The notes under the pieces are model-generated. The model did not search any database and had not been told where the DNA came from. It worked only from the letters and a program-made list of their open reading frames with translations. From assembly GCA_040403495.1 (NCBI GenBank), contig JBBAKM010000005.1:62001-126000 (forward strand): a stretch of DNA of 64,000 nucleotides, in the 5' to 3' direction. The translations under genes and the position numbers were made by a program. Positions within the stretch are counted from its first letter, which is position 1; the number at the start of each line of letters is the position of its first letter. Origin of the DNA: JABMMZ01 sp040403495 (GTDB taxonomy: Bacteria > Bacteroidota > Bacteroidia > NS11-12g > UBA955). Shown here in pieces: positions 17,644 to 26,466 of this stretch.

Positions 17644-19046
17644 AAAGGTTTGTATTAAATAAAGGTCCACTACTCTTGTTGATAGTAACTATAGCTATTG
17701 TTATTTATTTGCAATTTTACCACTTGGGTCATTTGCCCATTATCCAATGGGATGAGTCGAGATTGGCGAACAATGCCGTGGAAATGTATTTGAATAAGTC
17801 TTATTTAATTACAACTTATGACCAAAAGCCTGACCTGTGGAATACCAAACCACCCTTTATGATTTGGCTTCAAGTTGCTTCAATCTCTGTATGGGGAATG
17901 AACGAGTTTGCGGTTCGATTTCCCTCCGCTTTGGCAGGTTTAATTGGTGTTTTATTGCTTGGGTTCTGGGTTTTTAAGTTGTCAAATTCATACATTTGGG
18001 CTTCTGTTTCTATGCTGTTGTTGGCTACAACTGGCGGATATATGCAGTTGCACGGAAGCATAACTGGCGACTATGACGCTCTTTTGACTTGTATGATTCT
18101 ACTGTCTGTTTATTGTTATTGTCAATATTATTTTATGAATCAACAAAAGGCCTATTATGGATTCATCGTTTTCTTGGCTTTGTCTGTCATGGCCAAAAGT
18201 GCCGCAGGAATAATGGTCTTCCCTCTGTTTGCATTAATGCCTCTTGCCAAAAAACAATTCCATATATTTTTAAAACTGTTGATTGCTATGCTTGTTGCAC
18301 TTATACCCTTTTTGTTGTTTTGTTTTTTAAGGGAAATGGCAAATTCTGGCTTTATCAAACAAATGCTTTTTAATGATTTTGGAGGGCGCTATACCACTGC
18401 CATGGAGGGCCATAGACATGAATGGTATTATTATATTCAAAATTTAATAACAGAGCGTTACCACTATTTTGTGTTTTTTCTTGTTCCTGCTTTCGTTTAT
18501 TTAGCGTTTAAACCGCACCCTGTAATGCGGTTTTTAGCTTTGTTTCTGTCAGGGTTTTTGCTCATAATAAGTTTGGCTACTACCAAAATTCATTGGTATG
18601 ATATGCCCGTTTTGCCTATTATTACGCTTTTAATTGTTCTGTTTTTGATTCAAATTCAGACTTTGATTAAGCAAGCTTTTGTCAAACAAAGTTTTGTTGT
18701 CCTCGTTCTATTGGCAATCATACCTCTTGTTCGCGATAAGTATGAGTTTATTACACATTACAAGAATTTCCCTCTGTCGTTCGATCATTACGAGTTGAGT
18801 GAATACCTCAGAGATTACAAAGGGGAGGAGTCTTTGCATTATTTTTCGCTTGACTATGATCCAGAATATTTCTTTTATGCGCAAACCATGTCAACGATTA
18901 AAAAAGGGGAGCAAAAGGGGTTTGATAAAGGAGATAAAGTTGTTTTTAAGCAATGTATAGAGAAAGAGTTTGAGTCTCTTTATAACTACGAAATATTGGA
19001 AGTTTACAAAGGTGTAAAATGCGTTAGAGTCTTGTCCGTAAAGTAG
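17640..19046 (+). CDS. ArnT/PMT-like membrane glycosyltransferase
   Basis: A 468-residue integral membrane protein of the dolichyl/undecaprenyl-phosphate-sugar-dependent GT-C superfamily. The first periplasmic loop holds the family acidic motif in PIIQWDESRLANNAVEM, followed by LWNTKPPFMIWLQ and NEFAVRFPSALAG, close to ArnT and other PMT_2 proteins. These enzymes move a sugar from a polyprenyl-phosphate donor to a lipid or protein on the outer face of the inner membrane; the target here is unknown. The start is a GTG whose last bases form the TGA stop of the gene before it. A short soluble C-terminal domain (about residues 380-468) ends the protein. Confidence 0.82.
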   Translation: MKRFVLNKGPLLLLIVTIAIVIYLQFYHLGHLPIIQWDESRLANNAVEMYLNKSYLITTYDQKPDLWNTKPPFMIWLQVASISVWGMNEFAVRFPSALAGLIGVLLLGFWVFKLSNSYIWASVSMLLLATTGGYMQLHGSITGDYDALLTCMILLSVYCYCQYYFMNQQKAYYGFIVFLALSVMAKSAAGIMVFPLFALMPLAKKQFHIFLKLLIAMLVALIPFLLFCFLREMANSGFIKQMLFNDFGGRYTTAMEGHRHEWYYYIQNLITERYHYFVFFLVPAFVYLAFKPHPVMRFLALFLSGFLLIISLATTKIHWYDMPVLPIITLLIVLFLIQIQTLIKQAFVKQSFVVLVLLAIIPLVRDKYEFITHYKNFPLSFDHYELSEYLRDYKGEESLHYFSLDYDPEYFFYAQTMSTIKKGEQKGFDKGDKVVFKQCIEKEFESLYNYEILEVYKGVKCVRVLSVK

Positions 19047-19126
19047 GAAATTCAAAAATATACCAAACGTTAGTTGTTTATTCTAACTTGCCATCCCTAT
19101 TAGATTTGAATCTAGCCTTCAGTTTG

Positions 19127-20215
19127 TTAAAAAGGGTTTTTATATTTAGGGTTGTTGATGAACTCTGTGTCTGTTAAGCTTTTCAAAAAGGCAATTAAAT
19201 CCTCTTTTTCCTGCTGACTTAAGTTAAGTTGAGCATCGTGAGCCGAAATATTAATATCCAAATTTGGAGAATCGAAATTCATGCCATCTGAATAAAAATC
19301 AATAACATCCTCAAGTGTTGCAAAACGTCCATCATGCATGTATGGCGCCGTTAATTCTACATTTCTTAACGAAGGAATCTTGAATTTACCTTCATCAGTA
19401 GGTTTGCCTGTTATTCTTCCTAAGCCTTTGTCTGTAAATACACTGCTTAATCCATTATTCGCCATTGAGCCATTAAGACTTGTATTGCCAAAAAATGGGA
19501 TGTTACTATGGCAATGAAAACAGTCTGCACCACCATCTTCTACAGGTTTCATGAATAAGTTTAAACCCCTCAGTGCAGATGCATCAATTACGTTGAGTGT
19601 GTCAGTGCGTCCAAACAGTTGGTCTATTTTTGAGTTAAATGAAACAATACTTACCATAAACTGTTCAAGTGCCTTGGTAATTTCGACCGGAGAAATTTCC
19701 GAAGTGTTAAAGACTTTTTTGAATAATGGCGCATATCTTTCTGATTTTTTAAGTCGAATACTTAAGTCATAAAAGTTCATGTCCATTTCATCGTGTGCCT
19801 GAATTGGAATTAATAATTGTTCTCTTAAGGTAAGTGCTCTTCCATCCCAAAAAAATCTATTTTGCCACATTAAATTAAATAATGGCATTGAGTTTCTTGG
19901 GCTTAATTGTCCCCTTATGCCTTTGCTAAAACGAGTGCTTTGTGCAAATGCCCTGTTTTGGAAGTGACACGAATTGCACGAAATAGTACTGTCTAATGAT
20001 AACAGCGGGTCATAGAACAACATCCTTCCAAGTAAAACGCCCTCCTCTGTCAAAGGATTGTTACTCGGAAGACGCAAAGGAGGAAATCCAGCCTTAGTCT
20101 CTATGATATAAGGAGTTAATGAAGTTTCATCTAATAATTCAGGGTCTTTTTGGCAACTTTTGAATCCAATTGCCAATACCAATAAAACGATACTTAATAT
20201 TACTTTTTTAACCAT
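19127..20215 (-). CDS. mbnH: Di-haem cytochrome c peroxidase/MauG-family enzyme, MbnH-like
   Basis: A 362-residue exported di-haem protein. Two c-type haem sites are present: CNSCH (80-84) and CFHCH (232-236). Family landmarks are FWDGRALTLREQ and the MHDGRFATLEDVIDFY segment. A Cys at residue 21 after the hydrophobic signal suggests a lipoprotein. Alone this would be called cytochrome c peroxidase. The gene directly upstream encodes an MbnP-like protein and overlaps it, and MbnH enzymes are known to oxidise a tryptophan of MbnP to kynurenine, so MbnH is the better name. I take the ATG at 20215, whose A is the last base of the upstream TGA stop; a GTG one codon earlier is also possible. Confidence 0.85.
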   Translation of the reverse strand: MVKKVILSIVLLVLAIGFKSCQKDPELLDETSLTPYIIETKAGFPPLRLPSNNPLTEEGVLLGRMLFYDPLLSLDSTISCNSCHFQNRAFAQSTRFSKGIRGQLSPRNSMPLFNLMWQNRFFWDGRALTLREQLLIPIQAHDEMDMNFYDLSIRLKKSERYAPLFKKVFNTSEISPVEITKALEQFMVSIVSFNSKIDQLFGRTDTLNVIDASALRGLNLFMKPVEDGGADCFHCHSNIPFFGNTSLNGSMANNGLSSVFTDKGLGRITGKPTDEGKFKIPSLRNVELTAPYMHDGRFATLEDVIDFYSDGMNFDSPNLDINISAHDAQLNLSQQEKEDLIAFLKSLTDTEFINNPKYKNPF

Positions 20216-20979
20216 CACTCAAACGTATTAAACTCGAAAATGCCTGAATTGTTTTGAATAAATAAATCCATTATTGGGTCGTTATTGCCAGAGTGTGACA
20301 TCTTACCATTAGTTTTTAAACTGTATTTAATCTGATTGTCAAAGTATTTATTTGCTTGAATTTTGAATTTCATGCTCGAATTTTGGGTAATAGTATAGTC
20401 TGTAACAAAAGCATGAGTTCTTGCATATTTGGGGGTGGCTATGTGAAATGAAAATCCGCCAGATTTGCCATTGTTTAGAAAATAGCCTTCTACCACATTG
20501 AAAATATATCCACCTGTCCATCCCCAATGCATTTCAGTTAATGAAGGGCTCAAAGGATGGTCTAGTGGCCACTGCGCTGGATTGCCAAAGTTAACAGCGG
20601 AATCTAATCCTACAAAAAATCTAATAGCCTTGTATTGACCCTTAGGGACATTTATTAAAACCACACTTTTGCGCCCTTCTGCTATACTTAAATAAGCATA
20701 TTGATCGCTCAATTTGGTTTCAATGTTATTTTGGTCAATTAATGTGAAATTAGAAATAATGTACTTCAATTTATCAAATTGAATGGAATCATTCGAGCCT
20801 GTAATGTATTGTTTGCCAAATTCTAAAGGCGCAGCATCAAAGTAGGCGTCAAAATTAATTGTAAGTTCTACTTTGGTTTCCTCGGGTAATTGAGGCGGTT
20901 CATCATCGTCGTTTTCACAACTGCTTAAAATGATGCTTAACATTAATGTTAAATAAAGGATTGGTTTTAAAGATTTCAT
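20215..20979 (-). CDS. mbnP: MbnP-like copper-binding lipoprotein
   Basis: A 254-residue lipoprotein (lipobox LSSC, Cys21). The pattern FFVGLDSAVNFGN, then PLDHPLSP, then MHWGWTGGYIF at 150-160 is that of the MbnP family, periplasmic proteins that bind copper after a partner MbnH converts a tryptophan to kynurenine. Trp152 and Trp154 are candidate sites, with His151, Met150 and His180 as possible copper ligands. These assignments are inference from the family and were not tested. There are no methanobactin biosynthesis genes nearby, so this belongs to the wider group of MbnP/MbnH pairs outside methanobactin loci. The ATG lies 4 bp after the stop of the M1 peptidase gene. Confidence 0.85.
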   Translation of the reverse strand: MKSLKPILYLTLMLSIILSSCENDDDEPPQLPEETKVELTINFDAYFDAAPLEFGKQYITGSNDSIQFDKLKYIISNFTLIDQNNIETKLSDQYAYLSIAEGRKSVVLINVPKGQYKAIRFFVGLDSAVNFGNPAQWPLDHPLSPSLTEMHWGWTGGYIFNVVEGYFLNNGKSGGFSFHIATPKYARTHAFVTDYTITQNSSMKFKIQANKYFDNQIKYSLKTNGKMSHSGNNDPIMDLFIQNNSGIFEFNTFE

Positions 20980-20983
20980 AAGG

Positions 20984-22909
20984 TTATATTTTAATTATTT
21001 TTTTATTTACTATTCTATTGTCCGATGTTCTAATTCTAAGGATATAGGTTCCCTCTGCGTAATTAGAAGCATCTATTTTTATTAAATCTGAATTAGTATT
21101 CTTATTCACACCGCTAAGTTCGCTTTTTATTATTGATTTGCCAATGATATCGGTCAGTTCCCATTCCGTTATTTGAACGTCGGAGGTGAAGAAAAATTCA
21201 GTTTTAAACGGATTGGGATACAGAGTAAAATCCGAAGATTGGTCAAGCGGAAACTTGATGTTTGTTTTCCCCAATGTGGCAAAGAAAGGGTCAAAGCTAA
21301 CGGACTTAACTTTAAATGGTATTTGATAACTTGCACGGAAGTTTGCCTCATTTACAGGAATTCTAAGCAAGCTGTCTTTGTCATTCCCTCGAACAAGTAA
21401 AGGGAGGTCAATGTTAAATAAATCAACACTTGAATGGCTTTGCAATTGTGAAATGTCAATGTTTAATTGTTCGCCTTTTTGTATCCAAGTTATGTCGTAA
21501 ATTGGATATCCTTCGCCATATACCCAATCATCAAAATAATCTGTTAAATCAGTGTTTGAGTTTTTTTCTAAATAGTATTTCAAATGACTTTGTCTCGAAA
21601 AATTATAACTCAATTGTGAGTCATTAATGTATTCTTTTAAACTATTGAAAAAGGCCTCATCGCCTATTACCCAGCGTAATTGATGAAGTATCATAGCCCC
21701 TTTTTGGTAAGTTGTTCTGTACTCAAATAATCGGTTTACATTGACAGTGTCGTAGGCATAAACAGAACCATTCGGGAAACGCATAACGTCCTCGCCGAAT
21801 TTTTTTAAATTCTGATACCACTCTGTTTTGCTTTCTAAAAATTCATAACATATCAAATTTAAATAGGTCGCAAAACCTTCATTAAGCCATAATTCTTTCC
21901 AACTGCCACAGGTTACTTTATCGCCAAACCATTGGTGCGCCAACTCATGTGCTATTAAATCATAATTGAAATTAGACATAAAACTCATGGTTTGATGTTC
22001 CATGCCGCCGCCCCAAGTGAATTGAGCATGACCGTATAATTCTTTGTGAAATGGGTATGTGCCAAATAAACTGTCAAATAAACGCATCATCTTCACCGTT
22101 TCTAGTGTCTTGTTTTGATTGTCTATAAGATTGTTATGAGGAAATGCATAATTGACTATGTCTAGATTTTGATTGATGGAGGGTAAAAAAGCTGTTTGCG
22201 TGTATTTGTCGTATTTTGCCGCTGCAATGGCAACTAAATAAGTGGCAACAGGATATCTGTGTTTGAACAAAAAGGTCTGTTTATTCCCAATTGTTTTTTG
22301 TGAAATTAGTAGTCCGTTTGAAACAGCTATATAAGGTGTGTCCACAGTTAATTCTATGTCTATGGAATCAATCTTGTCTTTTAAGTTTTCAAAACAAGGC
22401 CACCAATAATGAGCGCCATAAGGTTGTGACAACGTGGCTATGTTAGGCCCACTAACGGTAACACTTCTAAAATAGGCCCTCGAACTCATGTTAGGTGCTC
22501 CTTGGTAATGGATTTTAATGGAATCCTTTTGATTGGCAGATAATGTAGTGCCCAAAGGAATAATTAATTGATGTGAATTGGTGTGCGAAAAAGACATTTT
22601 CTGCCCCCTAAACAAAACACTGTCAACCGTTAATTCTCTTCTTAAATCAAAGGTAATACTGGAAATAGGGGTAGGACTGCTGAAATGGTGATTGGCAAAG
22701 GCTGAAATAATTCTGCCATTGTTCAAATTAGGTTGTATTGACAATTGAACAAAATGAACATCCAACGGTATTGTTTGATTCCGCTTTTGGTTTAATTTGA
22801 AGTTATAATAATGTTTCATTTCTTGTTTGGCAATACTTTCTAAATCAAGCTGTGAGTAGCTTTTGTTAATAAGACAAACAAATAATAAAAACGTTGCAAA
22901 GTGTCGCAT
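20984..22909 (-). CDS. T9SS-secreted M1 family metallo-aminopeptidase
   Basis: A 641-residue exported zinc aminopeptidase. It has a signal peptide (1-19), an M1 N-terminal beta domain and a catalytic domain with GGGMEHQTM (the GxMEN-like substrate motif). The zinc motif HELAHQWFG lies near residue 319, with the third ligand Glu in NEGFATYL about 18 residues later. Residues 560-641 form a T9SS type A sorting domain (DFTLYPNPF at its start, ending with a KKIIKI strand), so the mature enzyme should be secreted and anchored or released at the cell surface. It is the short M1 form without the large C-terminal helical domain of PepN. It is the first gene of a tight minus-strand operon with mbnP (4-bp gap) and mbnH. 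Confidence 0.9.
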   Translation of the reverse strand: MRHFATFLLFVCLINKSYSQLDLESIAKQEMKHYYNFKLNQKRNQTIPLDVHFVQLSIQPNLNNGRIISAFANHHFSSPTPISSITFDLRRELTVDSVLFRGQKMSFSHTNSHQLIIPLGTTLSANQKDSIKIHYQGAPNMSSRAYFRSVTVSGPNIATLSQPYGAHYWWPCFENLKDKIDSIDIELTVDTPYIAVSNGLLISQKTIGNKQTFLFKHRYPVATYLVAIAAAKYDKYTQTAFLPSINQNLDIVNYAFPHNNLIDNQNKTLETVKMMRLFDSLFGTYPFHKELYGHAQFTWGGGMEHQTMSFMSNFNYDLIAHELAHQWFGDKVTCGSWKELWLNEGFATYLNLICYEFLESKTEWYQNLKKFGEDVMRFPNGSVYAYDTVNVNRLFEYRTTYQKGAMILHQLRWVIGDEAFFNSLKEYINDSQLSYNFSRQSHLKYYLEKNSNTDLTDYFDDWVYGEGYPIYDITWIQKGEQLNIDISQLQSHSSVDLFNIDLPLLVRGNDKDSLLRIPVNEANFRASYQIPFKVKSVSFDPFFATLGKTNIKFPLDQSSDFTLYPNPFKTEFFFTSDVQITEWELTDIIGKSIIKSELSGVNKNTNSDLIKIDASNYAEGTYILRIRTSDNRIVNKKIIKI

Positions 22910-22981
22910 GTATTTAATATTAACAAAAATAATATAAAAATATCATTTTTTTGGTAACAAATGTTGCAACTTTGCGCCCTA

Positions 22982-24166
22982 ATGAGTCATTATCCTATAA
23001 TACATTTAAAATCAGGTAAAGAAAAATCACTTCAAAGGTCTCATCCTTGGGTTTTTAGTGGTGCTTTGCATGAGGATTTTAAGCAATTTCCTGAAGGTTC
23101 TATAGTTCGAGTTCTTGATAATAAAAACAATTATTTGGCAACTGGTTATATTCAATATGGTAGTATTGCTGTTAGAGTTTTAAGTTTTTTTGATGAAATT
23201 ATTGATGCTGAATTTTGGATTAAAACATTCCAAAATAGTTTCAACTTAAGAGAGTCTATTGGTTTAATTGATTCCAAAATAACCAATTGTTACCGTTTAA
23301 TCCATGGGGAAGGGGATGGAATTCCTGGTTTAATAGTCGATTTTTACAATGGAGTTGCCGTTATTCAGTGCCATACTTCGGGCATTTACTATCAGTTGGA
23401 CCTAATTCAAAATGCCATTCAAACAGTTTTAGGTTCTAGAGTTGACGCTATTTTTAATAAAAGCAAAGAAACATTGCATGGGGCTATTCCTGATATTGAA
23501 AATTCGTGCTTGTGGGGTTCTGCCGACAATAGAATTGTTCTAGAAAATAATATCAAATTTAAAGTGGATTGGACCACAGGTCAAAAAACAGGCTTTTTCC
23601 TCGACCAAAGAGATAACCGAACTTTATTAGGGAGCTATTCTAAAAATAAAAAAGTACTTAATACGTTTGCTTACACCGGAGGTTTTTCTGTGTACGCACT
23701 AATGAATGGTGCAAGTCATGTTGATTCTGTTGATGTGTCCAAAACCGCTATTGACCTCCTGAAACAAAACATGGATTTAAATGCTCCTGAAGCAAATAAT
23801 CACCAAGCTGAAGCCAAAGATACTTTCGTGTTTTTTAAGGAACATGAAGATTTATATGATATCTTGGTGTTAGATCCTCCTGCGTTTGCTAAAAATATAG
23901 GGGCTCGTCACAATGCCTTAATGGGATACAAAAGGTTAAATATGGAAGGGATTAAGAAGGTAAAAAAAGGAGGACTTTTGTTTACGTTTAGTTGCTCTCA
24001 GGTTGTTGATAGTTTGCAGTTTAATCAAATAATAATGTCTGCCGCTATTGAATCAAAAAGAAAAGTTAAGGTTATACACAGATTGACACAACCTGCCGAC
24101 CATCCTGTTAATATATTTCATCCAGAAGGGGAGTATTTGAAAGGATTAGTTTTATATATCGATTAA
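22982..24166 (+). CDS. rlmI: 23S rRNA m5C methyltransferase RlmI-like
   Basis: A 394-residue class I SAM-dependent methyltransferase. The N-terminal PUA domain is clear (IIHLKSGKEKSLQRSHPWVF). A central EEHD-like domain and the Rossmann fold follow, with WTTGQKTGFFLDQRDNR, LNTFAYTGGFSVYA (SAM motif I), DILVLDPPAFAKN (motif IV) and FTFSCSQVV, which carries the catalytic-type Cys. E. coli RlmI methylates C1962 of 23S rRNA. An ATG at 22961 is in frame, but the ATG at 22982 gives the usual N-terminus, and the sequence between them (CAACTTTGC) looks like a promoter -7 element. The next methyltransferase gene starts 4 bp after the stop. Confidence 0.92.
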   Translation: MSHYPIIHLKSGKEKSLQRSHPWVFSGALHEDFKQFPEGSIVRVLDNKNNYLATGYIQYGSIAVRVLSFFDEIIDAEFWIKTFQNSFNLRESIGLIDSKITNCYRLIHGEGDGIPGLIVDFYNGVAVIQCHTSGIYYQLDLIQNAIQTVLGSRVDAIFNKSKETLHGAIPDIENSCLWGSADNRIVLENNIKFKVDWTTGQKTGFFLDQRDNRTLLGSYSKNKKVLNTFAYTGGFSVYALMNGASHVDSVDVSKTAIDLLKQNMDLNAPEANNHQAEAKDTFVFFKEHEDLYDILVLDPPAFAKNIGARHNALMGYKRLNMEGIKKVKKGGLLFTFSCSQVVDSLQFNQIIMSAAIESKRKVKVIHRLTQPADHPVNIFHPEGEYLKGLVLYID

Positions 24167-24170
24167 GGAA

Positions 24171-25337
24171 ATGAGTACAGAAAAACAATTTAAAATGGTG
24201 GCAAAAACAATCTTCGGTTTCGAGGAATTGGCTATGCAAGAACTTAAAGAGCTAGGTGCCGCTAATATAGAAAAAGGATTAAGAGCTGTAACTTTCGAAG
24301 GCGATATGGGCTTTATGTACAAAGCGAATTTGTCTTGTAGAACGGTTGTTAAAATATTAAAACCAATTCTTGAATTCAGCGCTTTTACTGAAAAAAGTTT
24401 ATACGATGGGATTAGGAAAATAGAATGGGATACCATTTTTAATCTAAACCAAACTTTTGCCATTGATGCAACGGTGCATTCTGAATATTTTACCCATTCT
24501 TTGTTTGCCTCTCAAAAAATGAAGGACGCCATTGTTGACCAATTTCGAGATAAATACAATGAAAGACCAAGTGTAAATGTAAAAAATCCTGATATTCAGT
24601 TAAATATACATATTAAGGAGCATTTAGTAACAGTTTCGTTGGATAGCTCAGGAGAATCATTGAACAAAAGAGGATACAGAATGGAAACCAATGTGGCGCC
24701 AATAAATGAAGTGCTCGCCGCAGGTTTGGTTATTATGTCTCAATGGGATACCCATGTGCCTCTGCTCGATCCTATGTGTGGTAGTGGAACCATTTTGATA
24801 GAAGCAGCTATGATTGCCAATAATATTCCACCAAGTATTAACCGTAGTTTTTTTAACTTTATGAATTGGAACGACTTTGATAAACCTCTATTTGAGAAGA
24901 TTAAAGACAATTTAGCTCAAAAAATAAAACATAATCCTGTTAAAATAATGGGTTACGACAAAGACCAATCTGTGTTAGAAAAGGCTGAGGCAACCATACA
25001 GAAAGCAGGACTTTCTAAATACATTGAACTGAAACAAATGAACTTTTTTCAATCAAAGAAAACTGTAGAAGGACCATTGTTTTTGATTTTTAATCCGCCG
25101 TATAATGAGCGTATTGATATAGAAACGGAAACATTTTACAAGTCAATTGGTGATACGTTTAAGAAAAACTACCCCGGTACAACTGCATGGTTTGTAACTG
25201 CAAATTTGGAAGGATTGAAACATGTAGGTTTGAAAGCAAGTCGAAGAATTGTCGTAGCTAATGGGCAACTTGAAGGGCGATTTGCCAAATATGAAATTTA
25301 TGAGGGAACAAAGAAGTTTGTTCGCACGGAAGAATAA
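24171..25337 (+). CDS. THUMP-domain RNA guanine-N2 methyltransferase (RlmL-like)
   Basis: A 388-residue methyltransferase corresponding to the N-terminal (RlmL) part of E. coli RlmKL. It contains an N-terminal THUMP domain (about 10-160), a Rossmann methyltransferase domain with LDPMCGSGTILIEAAM, and the catalytic motif FNPPYNERI typical of N2-guanine methyltransferases. The RlmK half that is fused in E. coli is absent. It is probably a 23S rRNA G2445 methyltransferase, as deduced from the family. It is cotranscribed with the RlmI-like gene (4-bp gap), forming a compact rRNA modification pair. It converges on the Ldh-family gene 33 bp later; only a weak hairpin is seen between them. Confidence 0.9.
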   Translation: MSTEKQFKMVAKTIFGFEELAMQELKELGAANIEKGLRAVTFEGDMGFMYKANLSCRTVVKILKPILEFSAFTEKSLYDGIRKIEWDTIFNLNQTFAIDATVHSEYFTHSLFASQKMKDAIVDQFRDKYNERPSVNVKNPDIQLNIHIKEHLVTVSLDSSGESLNKRGYRMETNVAPINEVLAAGLVIMSQWDTHVPLLDPMCGSGTILIEAAMIANNIPPSINRSFFNFMNWNDFDKPLFEKIKDNLAQKIKHNPVKIMGYDKDQSVLEKAEATIQKAGLSKYIELKQMNFFQSKKTVEGPLFLIFNPPYNERIDIETETFYKSIGDTFKKNYPGTTAWFVTANLEGLKHVGLKASRRIVVANGQLEGRFAKYEIYEGTKKFVRTEE

Positions 25338-25370
25338 TAAACTCTTTTTTAGGAGTATTTAATAAGGCGT

Positions 25371-26465
25371 TTACTTACTAAAAGGATGCTCAATGCTGTA
25401 TTTTTCGGACAAAGTAATCAAATCGTTTGTTACATTCGAAATAATAGGGATTCCCTCGTTTTTACGAACTTTTTTGAATTCAATTTCAGGTTCTCCGTGT
25501 ATGATGATTTCTTGATCTGAGTTTTTTCTTTCAGCATTCTTAAATCTTAAAATCCACTGATCCATTCTTTGCTTGAATTCAGTCTTGTCAATAAAGCCAT
25601 CAACATCCATAGCTCCCAAAAAGTGACCAATCCCTTTGCCCGGTAAATCGGGCAGTACAGGTAAAAAAGAAACAAATGGAGGTACCCAAGGTCCAAAATT
25701 AGCACCTGATAAAACGCCACTTAAAATATCAACAATAGCACCAAGTCCATATCCCTTGTGACTCCCATGGTCTTTGTCGCTGCCAAGCGGAAGTAAATAA
25801 CCGCCGCCTTTTAATGATTTGCTGTCATTGCTCGAATCGCCATTTTTGTCTTCAAGCCAACCCGTTGGTAATGCTTTCCCTTGTCTTTCTGCTATTTCCA
25901 ATTTGCCATTTGCCGCAGCACTTGTAGCCATATCTAGTACAAAAGCCGCTTGTTTGTCTGCTGGTATCGCATAGCATATTGGATTGGTCCCCAACATTCT
26001 CTCTTTGCTGTATGTGGGTGCCACAAGTGGGCTAGCGTTTGTCATCGCCATACCAATAAAGTCGTGCGACAATGCTTTCATAGCGTGGTAAGCAGCTATC
26101 CCAAAATGATTGCTATTGGAAATTGCGGCGTAAGAGGAACCGTATTTTTCGGTTCTGTCTATCACCATTTCCATCGCTTTCGGTGCTACAACCAATCCTA
26201 ATGCACCATCGGCATCTATTGTGAAAATGCTTTTTTTCTCACGTGTGATAGTAAAGTTTGGCTTAGGGTTGATTCGGTTACTCTCAAATAGTCTGATATA
26301 GCCACTAAGTCGAGCTACACCATGTGAGTCTATGCCTCTAAGATCAGCTTCTATAAGAACATCTGCTGCGGTTTGTGCATCTGATGTTGAACATCCTATA
26401 GCTTTAAAAATTGATTCTGTAAAAAGTCTTAAATCACTCTCTGTAACAGTTTGAAAAGTTAACAT
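25371..26465 (-). CDS. Ldh-family NAD(P)-dependent 2-hydroxyacid dehydrogenase
   Basis: A 364-residue member of the malate/L-sulfolactate/ureidoglycolate dehydrogenase family, a fold distinct from classical lactate and malate dehydrogenases. Markers are RGIDSHGVARLSGYI near the N-terminus, the SNSNHFGIAAYHAM segment carrying the catalytic His, MTNASPLVAP, GTNPICYAIPA and DMATSAAANGKLE. Substrate cannot be decided from sequence: (S)-malate, (S)-lactate and other 2-hydroxyacids are all possible. The gene begins one base after the stop of a LutA-like iron-sulfur gene, so the two are one transcription unit and may act in the same 2-hydroxyacid oxidation. Confidence 0.88.
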   Translation of the reverse strand: MLTFQTVTESDLRLFTESIFKAIGCSTSDAQTAADVLIEADLRGIDSHGVARLSGYIRLFESNRINPKPNFTITREKKSIFTIDADGALGLVVAPKAMEMVIDRTEKYGSSYAAISNSNHFGIAAYHAMKALSHDFIGMAMTNASPLVAPTYSKERMLGTNPICYAIPADKQAAFVLDMATSAAANGKLEIAERQGKALPTGWLEDKNGDSSNDSKSLKGGGYLLPLGSDKDHGSHKGYGLGAIVDILSGVLSGANFGPWVPPFVSFLPVLPDLPGKGIGHFLGAMDVDGFIDKTEFKQRMDQWILRFKNAERKNSDQEIIIHGEPEIEFKKVRKNEGIPIISNVTNDLITLSEKYSIEHPFSK

Positions 26466-26466
26466 G

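Noticed and set aside
19047..19126. tRNA or small RNA in the gap before mbnH
   Set aside because: No cloverleaf, terminator or promoter could be drawn in these 80 bp.
25338..25370. Terminator between the RlmL-like and Ldh genes
   Set aside because: Only a weak, imperfect stem (ACTC/GAGT) can be drawn, so it is not listed as a feature.
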